Shown piece by piece: positions 6,088 through 12,252 of a stretch of DNA of 12,645 nucleotides; positions within the stretch are counted from its first letter, which is position 1, and every line of letters begins with the position of its first letter. Where the stretch lies: positions 1-12,645 of the forward strand of contig DVMZ01000142.1 of assembly GCA_018714725.1 (NCBI GenBank), written 5' to 3'. Source of the DNA: Candidatus Scatosoma pullistercoris. GTDB taxonomy: Bacteria; Bacillota; Clostridia; Christensenellales; Borkfalkiaceae. A program made the position numbers and the translations under genes. The notes beneath the pieces were generated by a model, which searched no databases, was not told the origin of the DNA, and was given only the letters and a program-made list of their open reading frames with translations.

Positions 6088-8058
6088 TGTCATATCTCCT
6101 GGTTGATTGGTTTCGTTGTCTTCTTCCGCCGCTTCTTCCGTCTCTTCGGCAGGAGCTTCTCCGGTCGCCTCTTCCGCCGCGGCAACCGTTTCTTCGGCTT
6201 CCGCGACTTCTTCGGTCGTTTCCGCGACTTCTTCGGTCGTTTCCGCGACTTCTTCGGCCGTTTCCGCGACTTCTTCGGCCGTTTCCTCGGCTTCCTCGGT
6301 CACTTCCGCGACTTCTTCGGGGGTTCCGCAGTCCGAAGGCTCGGGCGAGAGGGGATTTTCCGCGAACGTTTCCGTGGTTTCCTCCGCGGCGTCTGTCGTT
6401 TCCGCGGGCTCCGTCGTTCCGGAAACGTCCGTATCGGTCATGGCAAGCGTCCTGGTTTCTTCGTTTTCATTCATGAGTGGTTCCTCCGTATTGTTTTTAA
6501 TTTCAGCCTCGTCGCAGCCGGGGTTCGCCGGGGCTGCCGCGAGGAGCATTTGCAAAGGAGAGAGATCGAGGAAGGGGTATTTTTTAAGAAAATCGTAAAG
6601 AATGGCCGCAATTTTTTTTGTGCCGCCTTCCGAATTGCTTTCGAGGTTGACGGGGAGAATGGGCTCGTGCAGGCTCATGCGGACGAGTACCCAGCCGTCG
6701 CCGTGTGCTTTGTCAAAATTCAGCCGGATTCCCTCGTAGTTTTCCGGGGCCGGAGAAACGAAGGGCAGGGACCGGGCATAGCCGGTCAGCTCTTCGATGA
6801 CCCGGTTGCCCAGGGCCTTGAAATCGCAGCCTTTTTCAAAGTGCAGGCGCGCTTCTTCCGCTTCCGCCGGCTCGGGCAGATCCCGGATGAGATCGGTGAG
6901 CTTGCGCCCGTTTTTGCTCTCTCCGGCCAGCGCGATCAAAAGCCGGGTGACGAGATAAGCGCCGTCGTCGAGGAAGTAGTTCTCTTTGAGCGCGGCGTAA
7001 CCGCTGGTCTCGATGGCGAGCGGGGTATATTCTCCCGCGGCGTTGCGCCGGACGGCTTCGTCGATGACGTTTTTGTAGCCTCTGCGGAAACGGCAGTGCT
7101 TTCCGCCGTGCGCCTCAATGAATTGCGCCAGCCCGTCGCTCGTCACCGAATCGGTCACGATCGTGCCCGGCTTTTCGGCAAGCAGGATGGCCGAGATGAG
7201 GGCGATCAGCCGGTTGCGGTTGATCTCTTCGCCGTTTTCGTCCACGGCGCCCGCCCTGTCCACGTCGGTGTCGAAAATGATCCCGAAATCGGCCCCGGAA
7301 TTTTTCACCGCTTCGCACACCGAGCGCATCGCCGTTTCGTTTTCGGGGTTGGGGATGTGATTGGGAAAGCGCCCGTCCGGTTCGAGGAACTGCGAGCCGG
7401 CCGTGTCCGCGCCGAGCGGGAGAAGCACTTTTTCCGCGTAGAATCCGCCCGCGCCGTTTCCGGCGTCCACGAGAATGCGCTTGCCTTCCAGCGGCCGTTC
7501 TTCGCCCGTCGCCGCCCGGACTTTTTGTACGAGTCCCGCGGCATAGACGTCGAGATAGGGTCGGGTTTCCCGGCTGCCCGCGGGGACTGCGGGGAAATTG
7601 CCCTCCGCCGCGGCGGTGAGAATTTCTCTGATGTCCTCGGCGCTCAGTCCGCCGTCGGGCGTAAAGAACTTGAGGCCGTTGCGGTTGAAGGGCAGATGGC
7701 TGGCGGTGATCATCACCGAGCCGTCGCAGGCGAACGATTCGTCTTTTAAGAGCATGAACATGGACGGGGTGGAGGAAAGGCCGGTGAACACCGCCGTTCC
7801 GCCCGTTTTTTCAATGCCGGAAAGAACGCTTTCGGAAAGGACCGGCGCGGAAATGCGGGAATCGTGTCCCACCGCGATTCGCACGGAGTCGTTCTCCGTT
7901 TTTCCCGCGCGCGCTTTCAGCCAAAGACAAAAAGCCGCGGCGATGTTTTCCGCCCGTTCCGCGGTCAGATCGACTTCCTCGCCGGCCACCCCTTCCGAGG
8001 CGATTCCGCGCACGTCCGTCCCGTTTCTGAGTCTGAGATATTCCTGTAAATCTGCCAT
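4084..8058 (-). CDS. Fused phosphohexomutase (phosphoglucomutase/phosphomannomutase) - acidic linker - transketolase
   Basis: One stop-free frame of 1,324 residues with three parts. Residues 1-505 form an alpha-D-phosphohexomutase, which moves phosphate between C1 and C6 of hexose phosphates: the phosphoserine loop TASHLPFNRNG has Ser120, the metal loop DTDVDR is at 263-268, the sugar loop ETSGY at 350-354, and the phosphate-binding region ESNSEGGT at 473-480. Residues about 506-657 are a Glu/Ala/Thr-rich linker including 7-residue repeats such as EEVAETT. Residues 658-1324 are a complete transketolase. ATG 8058 is preferred over TTG 8067: GGGAG at 8069-8073 is 10 bases from the former and only 1 from the latter. 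I know of no described fusion of these enzymes, though both handle sugar phosphates. Internal ribosome sites before 6474 and 6087 suggest the frame may also be read as separate proteins. The mutase's exact substrate is unclear. Confidence 0.8.
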   Translation of the reverse strand: MADLQEYLRLRNGTDVRGIASEGVAGEEVDLTAERAENIAAAFCLWLKARAGKTENDSVRIAVGHDSRISAPVLSESVLSGIEKTGGTAVFTGLSSTPSMFMLLKDESFACDGSVMITASHLPFNRNGLKFFTPDGGLSAEDIREILTAAAEGNFPAVPAGSRETRPYLDVYAAGLVQKVRAATGEERPLEGKRILVDAGNGAGGFYAEKVLLPLGADTAGSQFLEPDGRFPNHIPNPENETAMRSVCEAVKNSGADFGIIFDTDVDRAGAVDENGEEINRNRLIALISAILLAEKPGTIVTDSVTSDGLAQFIEAHGGKHCRFRRGYKNVIDEAVRRNAAGEYTPLAIETSGYAALKENYFLDDGAYLVTRLLIALAGESKNGRKLTDLIRDLPEPAEAEEARLHFEKGCDFKALGNRVIEELTGYARSLPFVSPAPENYEGIRLNFDKAHGDGWVLVRMSLHEPILPVNLESNSEGGTKKIAAILYDFLKKYPFLDLSPLQMLLAAAPANPGCDEAEIKNNTEEPLMNENEETRTLAMTDTDVSGTTEPAETTDAAEETTETFAENPLSPEPSDCGTPEEVAEVTEEAEETAEEVAETAEEVAETTEEVAETTEEVAEAEETVAAAEEATGEAPAEETEEAAEEDNETNQPGDMTMDVQQTTINALRVLSADAIEKAKSGHPGLPLGSAPIAYTLYQNFLKFNPRDLKWNDRDRFVLSAGHGSALYYSLLYLYGFDTTKEDLMNFRQLGSRTPGHPEYGVTPGVETTTGPLGQGIANAVGMAAAEAHLAAKFNRPGFPVVDHYTYVLCGDGCLEEGISYEACSFAGTHALGKLILLYDDNDITIEGDTDVTFRENIGARFAAQNWQVLHVDLITRPDDVEALSAAIEKAKARTDKPSIIICHTRIGYGSPLEGSEKSHGAPLGAENLQKTKEKLGWPCTEAFDCPEEVFAHCKIAANAGAEKEMLWKKMFAEYEYTYPELAEAYKAQMENVKPDFSTMTDLFEFEKPMATRQTSSVVLNKIAEKMPQLMGGSADLAPSNLSAMKDTETNAYGCFAPGSYEGRNMHFGIREHAMAAIANGMQLHGGIQAYCATFFVFTDYCKPAIRLAALMQIPVTYILTHDSIGVGEDGPTHQPVEQFIALRTIPGLKVYRPADGKETAAAWISAMTGNQPTALVLTRQALPQYETSGSEALKGGYVLEDCEGTPDVLLIGTGSEVQLCVEAKAKLAEEGIKARVVSMPCIEEFEKQTDEYKNSVLPAEVAARVCVEAGSPYSWYKYAGKDGEIVAMYSFGASAPAGQLFEKFGFTADNVADKAKSSMAKAR
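6085..6100 (-). promoter_or_regulatory. Internal ribosome binding site for free transketolase
   Basis: On the reverse strand AGGAG (6096-6100) precedes ATG 6087 by 8 bases. The codons just before it (NETNQPGD) resemble translated spacer more than conserved protein. This site decides the transketolase start. Confidence 0.7.
6201..6326 (-). repeat. Six 21-bp tandem units encoding the acidic linker
   Basis: Units begin at 6201, 6222, 6243, 6264, 6285 and 6306. The first four are nearly identical, the fifth is diverged and the sixth partly so. On the coding strand each gives seven residues of the type EEVAETT or EEVAETA. A 21-base unit preserves the frame, so the linker could vary in length between strains. 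Similar Glu/Thr/Ala-rich sequence continues on both sides without exact repeats. Confidence 0.88.
6472..6488 (-). promoter_or_regulatory. Internal ribosome binding site before the acidic linker
   Basis: On the reverse strand GGAGG (6483-6487) lies 8 bases ahead of ATG 6474, residue 529 of the fusion, which opens MNENEE. Initiation here would give a 796-residue linker-plus-transketolase protein. The AT-rich run before it looks like a former intergenic spacer. Confidence 0.6.
6507..6544 (-). other. Hairpin at the mutase-linker junction
   Basis: CCTCG (6507-6511) pairs with CGAGG (6540-6544), and GCAGCC (6514-6519) with GGCTGC (6532-6537), separated by a 2x2 internal loop. It falls just past the last conserved mutase segment and just before the AT-rich run and ribosome binding site at 6472-6488. 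No T-run follows, so it is not a standard terminator. Confidence 0.5.
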
Positions 8059-8116
8059 TACGGACAAACTCCCTTTGGATGTGTTAATGTATTCATGTAA
8101 ACGCCCTGTTGCCGCG

Positions 8117-8136
8117 AAAAAAAGGGAATTTTTCCC
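8117..8136 (-). terminator. Attenuator-like hairpin in the leader of the mutase-transketolase gene
   Basis: On the reverse strand GGGAA, a 3-base loop and TTCCC (8124-8136) are followed by seven T (8117-8123). This lies in the roughly 105-base leader between the promoter at 8169-8197 and the ATG at 8058. The stem is only 5 bp, so termination would be weak or conditional. Confidence 0.45.
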
Positions 8137-8168
8137 GCAAGCGTGCGAATATTACATAATCTGTTTCT

Positions 8169-8197
8169 ATTATAACGTTTTTCAATGTATTTTTCAA
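8169..8197 (-). promoter_or_regulatory. Sigma-A-type promoter of the mutase-transketolase gene
   Basis: On the reverse strand TTGAAA (-35, 8192-8197) and a perfect TATAAT (-10, 8169-8174) are separated by exactly 17 bases. The predicted transcript start is near 8162, leaving a leader of about 105 bases. Confidence 0.82.
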
Positions 8198-8635
8198 GCC
8201 TTTTACACAAAATTTATCGCAAAAATTTTCAGAACGGGGAAAGAAACTTTCGCGGGGCGTTCCCGGGCGGACGTCGGAACGGAAAGTCAAAAGGGGAAAG
8301 CGCGCGAAAAAGCGGCGTGCGCGGCTCCGCGCGCTCTGGTGGAAACGACCGGGAATCCGGCGGGCGAAGGGGAATGCGGACGAAAAAAATTGCTCGAAGA
8401 CGCAGGGCAAAAAGCAATTTCCGTCCGGAACCCCGCCCGCATCCGCCCGGAAAATAAAATGGAAAAATATGCAAAAATCCGCAAAAAAGCAAAAGGCGGA
8501 AAAGCGTAGAAAAAAAGGGGAAGACGCCGCGAAGCGATCGGGCGGGAGAAAGCGTTTTTGCCGGGAGGGTTGCCGCCGCCGCGGAGCCTGCGGAAATTTT
8601 GTAAATTTCTCTGAATATATTTTCACACAGAATCA
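8198..8635. other. Purine-rich orphan segment between two divergent promoters
   Basis: About 440 bases with no convincing gene lie between the leftward promoter (8169-8197) and the rightward one (8636-8664). The plus strand is strongly purine-rich; for example 49 of 60 bases at 8461-8520 are A or G. Two possible structures are visible: AGCGCGCG (8299-8306) with CGCGCGCT (8328-8335), and a two-part stem in which CGGACG (8377-8382) pairs with CGTCCG (8422-8427) and AAATTGCT (8387-8394) with AGCAATTT (8413-8420). Open frames here have Arg/Gly- or Phe/Pro-rich composition and no good ribosome binding site. It may be a structured RNA, a regulatory region or a decayed gene. Confidence 0.5.
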
Positions 8636-8664
8636 TTGACAGCCGGAATTTTCTGTGTTATAAT
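8636..8664 (+). promoter_or_regulatory. Full-consensus sigma-A promoter of the DegV gene
   Basis: A perfect TTGACA (8636-8641), 17-base spacer and perfect TATAAT (8659-8664), with TGT directly before the -10 as in an extended -10. This is the strongest-looking promoter in the window. The leader of about 50 bases contains a hairpin, TTGTCATA (8669-8676) with TATGATAA (8683-8690), with one G-U pair. Confidence 0.92.
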
Positions 8665-8718
8665 AAACTTGTCATAGTTTTTTATGATAAATTATATTTT
8701 TCATTCGGGAGTAAATAC

Positions 8719-9618
8719 ATGATACAGTTTGACGTATCGACGGATTCGACCTGCGATTTGTACCGGGAATATATCGAACGGCGTAACATCTGGTTTGCGC
8801 CGCTTTGCTTCACGCTGGAAAAAGACGGGGTACAGGAGGAGTTTGAGGACAATTTTTCCTGTTATCAGGAGTATGTGGATTTTTATAAAAAAGTAGAGGG
8901 CGGGGCGTTTCCCCGCACTTCCATGCTCAATTACGAGTCCCATCTCGAGCATTTCCGGAAAATGGCGAAGGCGGGGGTGAAGGACGTCCTGCATTTTTCC
9001 ATTTCCTCCGGACTTGCGAGGACGGTGAGCGTTGCCAAACAGGCGGCGGAAGAGGTGAAAAAGGAATATCCCGATTTCAATCTCCTTTCCGTGGATCCTC
9101 TGACGGCGACGATCGGCCAGGGGATTCTCGTGGCCATCGCCTGCGACTGGCGGGACCAGGGAAAGACCGCGCAGGAGACATACGACTATCTCATGGACGT
9201 GCGCCTGCGCATTCAGCATTGCATCATTCCCAACGACCTGTTCTATCTCAATAAGGGCGGACGGGTTTCCAAGATTTCTGCGGTGTTCGGTACGGCGCTG
9301 AACATCAAACCGATGCTCACTTTCGATTCCGAGGGGAAGCTCAAAGTCATAGACAAGATCCGCGGCATGAAAAAGGCGTTCAGTTATGTCCTGGACACGC
9401 TGGAAAAGGCACCCATGGACGAGAATAAGACGATTATAGTCGTGCATACCGACAATGAGGCGGGCGCAAACGAACTGGCGGATCTGATCGGGACAAGATG
9501 GGGCGTCCGGCCGAAAGTTGTCATTATGGGCCCGGTAATCGGTGCGCATGTGGGACCGGGGTCGGTGTCCTGCGGGTGGATTTCCACCTGTACGAGAAAA
9601 GAAATTACGGGCTGCTGA
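8719..9618 (+). CDS. DegV family protein (fatty-acid-binding, FakB-like)
   Basis: A 299-residue cytoplasmic protein of the DegV fold. Members such as FakB hold a fatty acid and present it to the kinase FakA for phosphorylation. Recognisable family segments, in order, are STDSTCDL (7-14), the FPRTS motif, FSISSGLARTVSVAKQAAEEV, NDLFYLNKGGRVSKISAVFG with its following NIKPML, and the C-terminal GPVIGAHVGPG with His277. The length fits the family. The tail after GPG (SVSCGWISTCTRKEITGC) is slightly longer than usual, but nothing else suggests a frameshift. The start has GGGAG (8707-8711) 7 bases upstream. It follows a full-consensus promoter and heads a likely two-gene unit with the GNAT gene. 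No FakA kinase gene is in the window, so the lipid role is inferred from family only. Confidence 0.9.
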   Translation: MIQFDVSTDSTCDLYREYIERRNIWFAPLCFTLEKDGVQEEFEDNFSCYQEYVDFYKKVEGGAFPRTSMLNYESHLEHFRKMAKAGVKDVLHFSISSGLARTVSVAKQAAEEVKKEYPDFNLLSVDPLTATIGQGILVAIACDWRDQGKTAQETYDYLMDVRLRIQHCIIPNDLFYLNKGGRVSKISAVFGTALNIKPMLTFDSEGKLKVIDKIRGMKKAFSYVLDTLEKAPMDENKTIIVVHTDNEAGANELADLIGTRWGVRPKVVIMGPVIGAHVGPGSVSCGWISTCTRKEITGC

Positions 9619-9634
9619 GCGGCGTTTTGCGGAC

Positions 9635-9663
9635 AACGTCCGGACGTTCAGGACAATTTTGTC
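9635..9663. promoter_or_regulatory. Two adjacent palindromes between the DegV and GNAT genes
   Basis: A perfect 14-base palindrome, AACGTCCGGACGTT (9635-9648), is followed three bases later by GACAA-TT-TTGTC (9652-9663). Both lie in the 63-base gap just ahead of the GNAT start. They could be an operator or local RNA structure. No -35/-10 pair is evident beside them. Confidence 0.45.
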
Positions 9664-9681
9664 GGGAACAGGGTTGCAGTT

Positions 9682-10206
9682 ATGGAAATACGTCCTCTGA
9701 AAAAAGAAGAATGGAAGGGCCGGAAACTGTATTTTTCCTATACGACGGACGGGTACTGTGATTTTGACGTGCGGGGCTGGGCGTTCGGGCTGAATTTCCA
9801 CGCTTATGGCGAAGTTCGTCAAAAATCTTTTGAAGGGGAATTGTTTGAGGATTGGGCCGAACGGCCGCAGGCGTTCGGGGCTTTTGAAGGCGGGCGCTGC
9901 GTCGGCGTGATCGGCTGTTCGCCGGAATCGTGGAACAGTCGTTTCCGGATTACCGAATTGCTTGTGGAAGAGCCTTTTCGCAGGAAGGGAATCGGCGGAG
10001 CATTGCTTGCGTGGGCGGAAGAAGAAGGAAGAAGGGCCGGGGCGCGGATGCTTGTGCTGGAAACGCAGACCTGCAACGTAAAGGCAATCGGGTTTTATCT
10101 TAAAAACGGATTTCTTCCCATCGGATTCGATCTGTATTCTTATTCGGACGCGGATCCGGAAAAGACGGAGGTTCGCCTGGAAATGGGAAAACCGCTGCTT
10201 GGATAA
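9682..10206 (+). CDS. GNAT-family N-acetyltransferase
   Basis: A 174-residue cytoplasmic acetyl-CoA-dependent acyltransferase. The GNAT signature is clear: a beta strand (ITELLVEE), then the pyrophosphate-binding loop RRKGIGGAL starting at residue 100, and the C-terminal LETQTCNVKAIGFYLKNGF segment typical of the fold. The LETQTCNV/FYLKNGF stretch also resembles streptothricin acetyltransferases, but that is not enough to claim resistance; many chromosomal GNATs share it. The substrate is unknown. The ATG at 9682 has only a weak ribosome site (AGGG at 9670-9673, 8 bases away). It probably depends on the DegV transcript, 63 bases upstream. Confidence 0.85.
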   Translation: MEIRPLKKEEWKGRKLYFSYTTDGYCDFDVRGWAFGLNFHAYGEVRQKSFEGELFEDWAERPQAFGAFEGGRCVGVIGCSPESWNSRFRITELLVEEPFRRKGIGGALLAWAEEEGRRAGARMLVLETQTCNVKAIGFYLKNGFLPIGFDLYSYSDADPEKTEVRLEMGKPLLG

Positions 10207-10265
10207 ATCCGGAGGCGGAAGAGTTCGCAATCTCTGATGCTTCGGAAGCGCCTGAGTTGTGATCG

Positions 10266-10304
10266 GACGATAGTTTCTCCGTGGTTTGAGGAGGGAGAAT
10301 CGTC
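10266..10304 (+). other. Hairpin after the GNAT gene
   Basis: TTCTCC (10275-10280) pairs with GGAGAA (10294-10299), and GACGA (10266-10270) with TCGTC (10300-10304), leaving a 4-base bulge. It lies 60 bases after the GNAT stop and is followed by TGTTTA rather than a T-run. A weak or structural terminator is possible. Nothing else stands out in 10207-10359. Confidence 0.35.
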
Positions 10305-10359
10305 TGTTTAAGGCTTGCCAGAGAAGGAGCGAAGCGGGAAAATTTGATAAAAGCAAAGA

Positions 10360-10395
10360 AAACGCGCGCAAAACGATTGAAAATTGCGCGCGTTT
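10360..10395. promoter_or_regulatory. 12-bp inverted repeat spanning the proS -35 region (putative operator)
   Basis: The perfect arms AAACGCGCGCAA (10360-10371) and TTGCGCGCGTTT (10384-10395) are separated by 12 bases and set 24 bases apart start to start. The -35 box lies in the spacer and the right arm fills most of the -35/-10 interval. Such placement suits a repressor operator; it could also act as a hairpin for the upstream transcript. Confidence 0.55.
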
Positions 10396-10405
10396 GCTGT
10401 ATAAT
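10377..10405 (+). promoter_or_regulatory. Sigma-A-type promoter of proS
   Basis: TTGAAA (10377-10382) and a perfect TATAAT (10400-10405) are separated by exactly 17 bases. The leader to the start at 10483 would be about 70 bases, too short for a T-box. Confidence 0.82.
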
Positions 10406-10482
10406 GAAAAAAGTATAAAAAGCACGGAATCCGCGCCGGAAAGGGCGCCGGAATAAAAACGGTAGAATCAAGAGGTATGCGC

Positions 10483-11913
10483 ATGGCAAAAGAAACGCAG
10501 TTCGTCGAACAGATCGCGGACATCGAAACCGATTTTCCGCAGTGGTACACCGATGTCGTACTCAAGACAAAACTTGTCGATTACGGGCCCGTCAAAGGCA
10601 CGATGGTCATCCGGCCTTACGGATATGCCATCTGGGAAAACATTCAGAAGGAGCTGGACAGCCGCTTCAAAAAGGACGGGGTGGAGAACGCTTATTTCCC
10701 CCTGCTCATTCCGATGAGCTTTTTCACCAAGGAAGCGGAACATGTCGAGGGCTTTGCGCCCGAAGTGGCCGTCGTCACGGTGGCGGGAGGGGAAAAGCTG
10801 GCCGAGCCGCTTGCCATCCGTCCCACGTCCGAGACCATCATCGGCACGATGTATTCCAAATGGATTCAGTCTTACCGCGACCTGCCCCTGAAAATCAATC
10901 AGTGGTGCAACGTCATGCGCTGGGAAAAGACCACACGGCCTTTCCTTCGCACCAGCGAGTTCCTCTGGCAGGAAGGACACACCGTCCATTCCACTTCCGA
11001 AGAAGCCGAAGAAGAGACGCAGAAAATGCTGGAAGTGTATAAGGAATTTGCCGAAAACTGCCTGGCCATTCCCGTGATTACGGGCAAAAAGACGGAAAAG
11101 GAAAAATTTGCCGGCGCCGTCGCCACTTACGGCATGGAGGCGATGATGCACGACGGGAAGAGCCTGCAGGCCGGAACTTCCCATTATCTCGGCCAGAATT
11201 TCGCCACGGCGTTCGACATTCAGTTCCTCGACAAAGACGGCGCGCATAAGACGGCGTATACGACTTCCTGGGGGGTGTCCACCCGTCTGATCGGGGCGAT
11301 CATCATGACCCACGGCGACAATCGCGGCCTGGTGCTTCCTCCCGTAGTGGCGCCCGTGCAGTGCGTCATCGTGCCCATTGCGGCCCGGAAAGGCGGGGTG
11401 CTGGAAGCGTGTGCGGCGCTCAAAGCGGAACTGGAAAAGGCGGGTATCCGCGTCGTGCTCGACGACAGCGACAACAGCCCCGGCTGGAAGTTCAACGAAT
11501 GGGAGATGAAAGGGGTGCCCGTGCGGATCGAACTCGGGCCCCGCGACATCGAAGCGGGCAAGATGCTCTGCGCCCGTCGCGATACGCTGGAAAAATCGGA
11601 ATATCCGCTTGAAAACGCCGTTACGGCGGTTTCGGAATTGCTCGGCACCGTTCAGAAAGACATGCTGGAGGCCGCCCGCGTCCGCCGCGACAGCCGGATT
11701 GTGTATGCGGAGGACATGGACGGAATTCTCAAAGGCGTGGAGACGGGCAACTTCGTCAAAGCGGGTTGGTGCGGCTGCCGCGAATGCGAGGACAAGATCA
11801 AAGAGACCACCGCGGCCAGCGCCCGCGTCTATGCCGAGGGCGAAACAGCCGAAAAATGCGCCGTCTGCGGCAAGAAAGCGGAACACGTCGTCATCTTTGC
11901 GCGCGCTTATTGA
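10483..11913 (+). CDS. proS: Prolyl-tRNA synthetase, short archaeal/eukaryote-like type
   Basis: A class II synthetase of 476 residues that charges tRNA-Pro with proline in the cytoplasm. The opening MAKETQFVEQI with DFPQWYTDVV and RPYGYAIWENIQ is typical of the type-3 group, which lacks the large inserted editing domain of E. coli ProRS; the length agrees. Class II motif 2 is at about 142-168 (VMRWEKTTRPFLRTSEF) and motif 3 at about 276-290 (THGDNRGLVLPP). The anticodon-binding domain follows, then a C-terminal zinc-binding domain with Cys430, Cys435, Cys459 and Cys462, ending FARAY. ATG 10483 is chosen because AGAGG (10471-10475) is 7 bases away; ATG 10477 would be only 1 base away. It has its own promoter and is probably a single-gene unit ending at the hairpin at 12060-12103. 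Confidence 0.96.
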   Translation: MAKETQFVEQIADIETDFPQWYTDVVLKTKLVDYGPVKGTMVIRPYGYAIWENIQKELDSRFKKDGVENAYFPLLIPMSFFTKEAEHVEGFAPEVAVVTVAGGEKLAEPLAIRPTSETIIGTMYSKWIQSYRDLPLKINQWCNVMRWEKTTRPFLRTSEFLWQEGHTVHSTSEEAEEETQKMLEVYKEFAENCLAIPVITGKKTEKEKFAGAVATYGMEAMMHDGKSLQAGTSHYLGQNFATAFDIQFLDKDGAHKTAYTTSWGVSTRLIGAIIMTHGDNRGLVLPPVVAPVQCVIVPIAARKGGVLEACAALKAELEKAGIRVVLDDSDNSPGWKFNEWEMKGVPVRIELGPRDIEAGKMLCARRDTLEKSEYPLENAVTAVSELLGTVQKDMLEAARVRRDSRIVYAEDMDGILKGVETGNFVKAGWCGCRECEDKIKETTAASARVYAEGETAEKCAVCGKKAEHVVIFARAY

Positions 11914-12252
11914 CCGGCGGCATTTTGTCCGCGATCATCGGCGGCCGGTAAATACAAATGAATTGTCCGGTATGGCGGAACGGGAAAAACGGAGACGCTG
12001 TGCGGCCTTTGACGGAGCGGAGCGCCTTGCCGGGTGTCCGGCTGCCGGAAAGCCGGAATAAAGCCCTGCGGCGGGAAGAAAATTCTTCCCGCCGCAGGGC
12101 TTTGAAATAAAATGAAACAAGTGCGGCGCCGGCGCTTTTACGGGACGTCCGGACGCCGGCGAAAAACATCAGACAGGATAAAAGGGCGGAAAAGAATTCG
12201 GCCGAAGCAAGAAAGGAAGGGGGCAGGGATTCGGCTATCGGGGAAAAGGCGG
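11914..12252. other. Convergent gap between proS and the second DegV gene
   Basis: Besides the hairpin at 12060-12103 this gap holds two copies of the self-complementary CGCCGGCG (12127-12134 and 12154-12161) and a 10-bp palindrome TTCGGCCGAA (12197-12206). GGGGAAAA (12240-12247) pairs with TTTTCCCC (12265-12272), placing the DegV stop codon in a loop. I see no gene and no promoter. Confidence 0.5.
12060..12103. terminator. Probable bidirectional terminator between proS and DegV
   Basis: Perfect 21-base arms (12060-12080 and 12083-12103) are separated by only AA and have a GC-rich core. Short T-runs follow: TTT inside the right arm on the plus strand, and CTTTATT on the minus strand. It lies about 147 bases after the proS stop and 150 bases beyond the stop of the converging DegV gene, and nothing nearer has a T-run. 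Confidence 0.75.

Noticed and set aside
4657..7749. A 1,030-codon open frame antisense to the mutase-transketolase gene
   Set aside because: It is a by-product of GC-rich codon use. Its composition is Phe/Arg/Gly-rich with no domain, and the opposite strand has intact catalytic motifs throughout.
8185..8457. A small 90-codon open frame in the divergent intergenic region
   Set aside because: Arg/Gly/Lys-rich with no ribosome binding site; most likely a consequence of the purine skew.
8198..8635. RNase P RNA, tmRNA or SRP RNA in the purine-rich segment
   Set aside because: I could not find the conserved core motifs of any of these RNAs on either strand.
9540..9618. A possible frameshift at the end of the first DegV gene
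   Set aside because: The conserved GPVIGAHVGPG signature is in frame and the stop follows at a normal distance; the odd tail alone is not evidence of a frameshift.
9682..10206. Calling the GNAT gene a streptothricin-resistance gene
   Set aside because: The similarity is limited to the general LETQTCNV/FYLKNGF region shared by many chromosomal acetyltransferases.
8701..10425. A 574-codon open frame antisense to the DegV and GNAT genes
   Set aside because: It spans two real genes and their spacers and has no recognisable protein features.
10207..10482. A T-box riboswitch upstream of proS
   Set aside because: The conserved T-box antiterminator motif is not seen, and the promoter at 10377-10405 leaves a leader of only about 70 bases.
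10468..11886. A 472-codon open frame antisense to proS
   Set aside because: It lies entirely within a well-supported prolyl-tRNA synthetase gene and has shadow-like composition.
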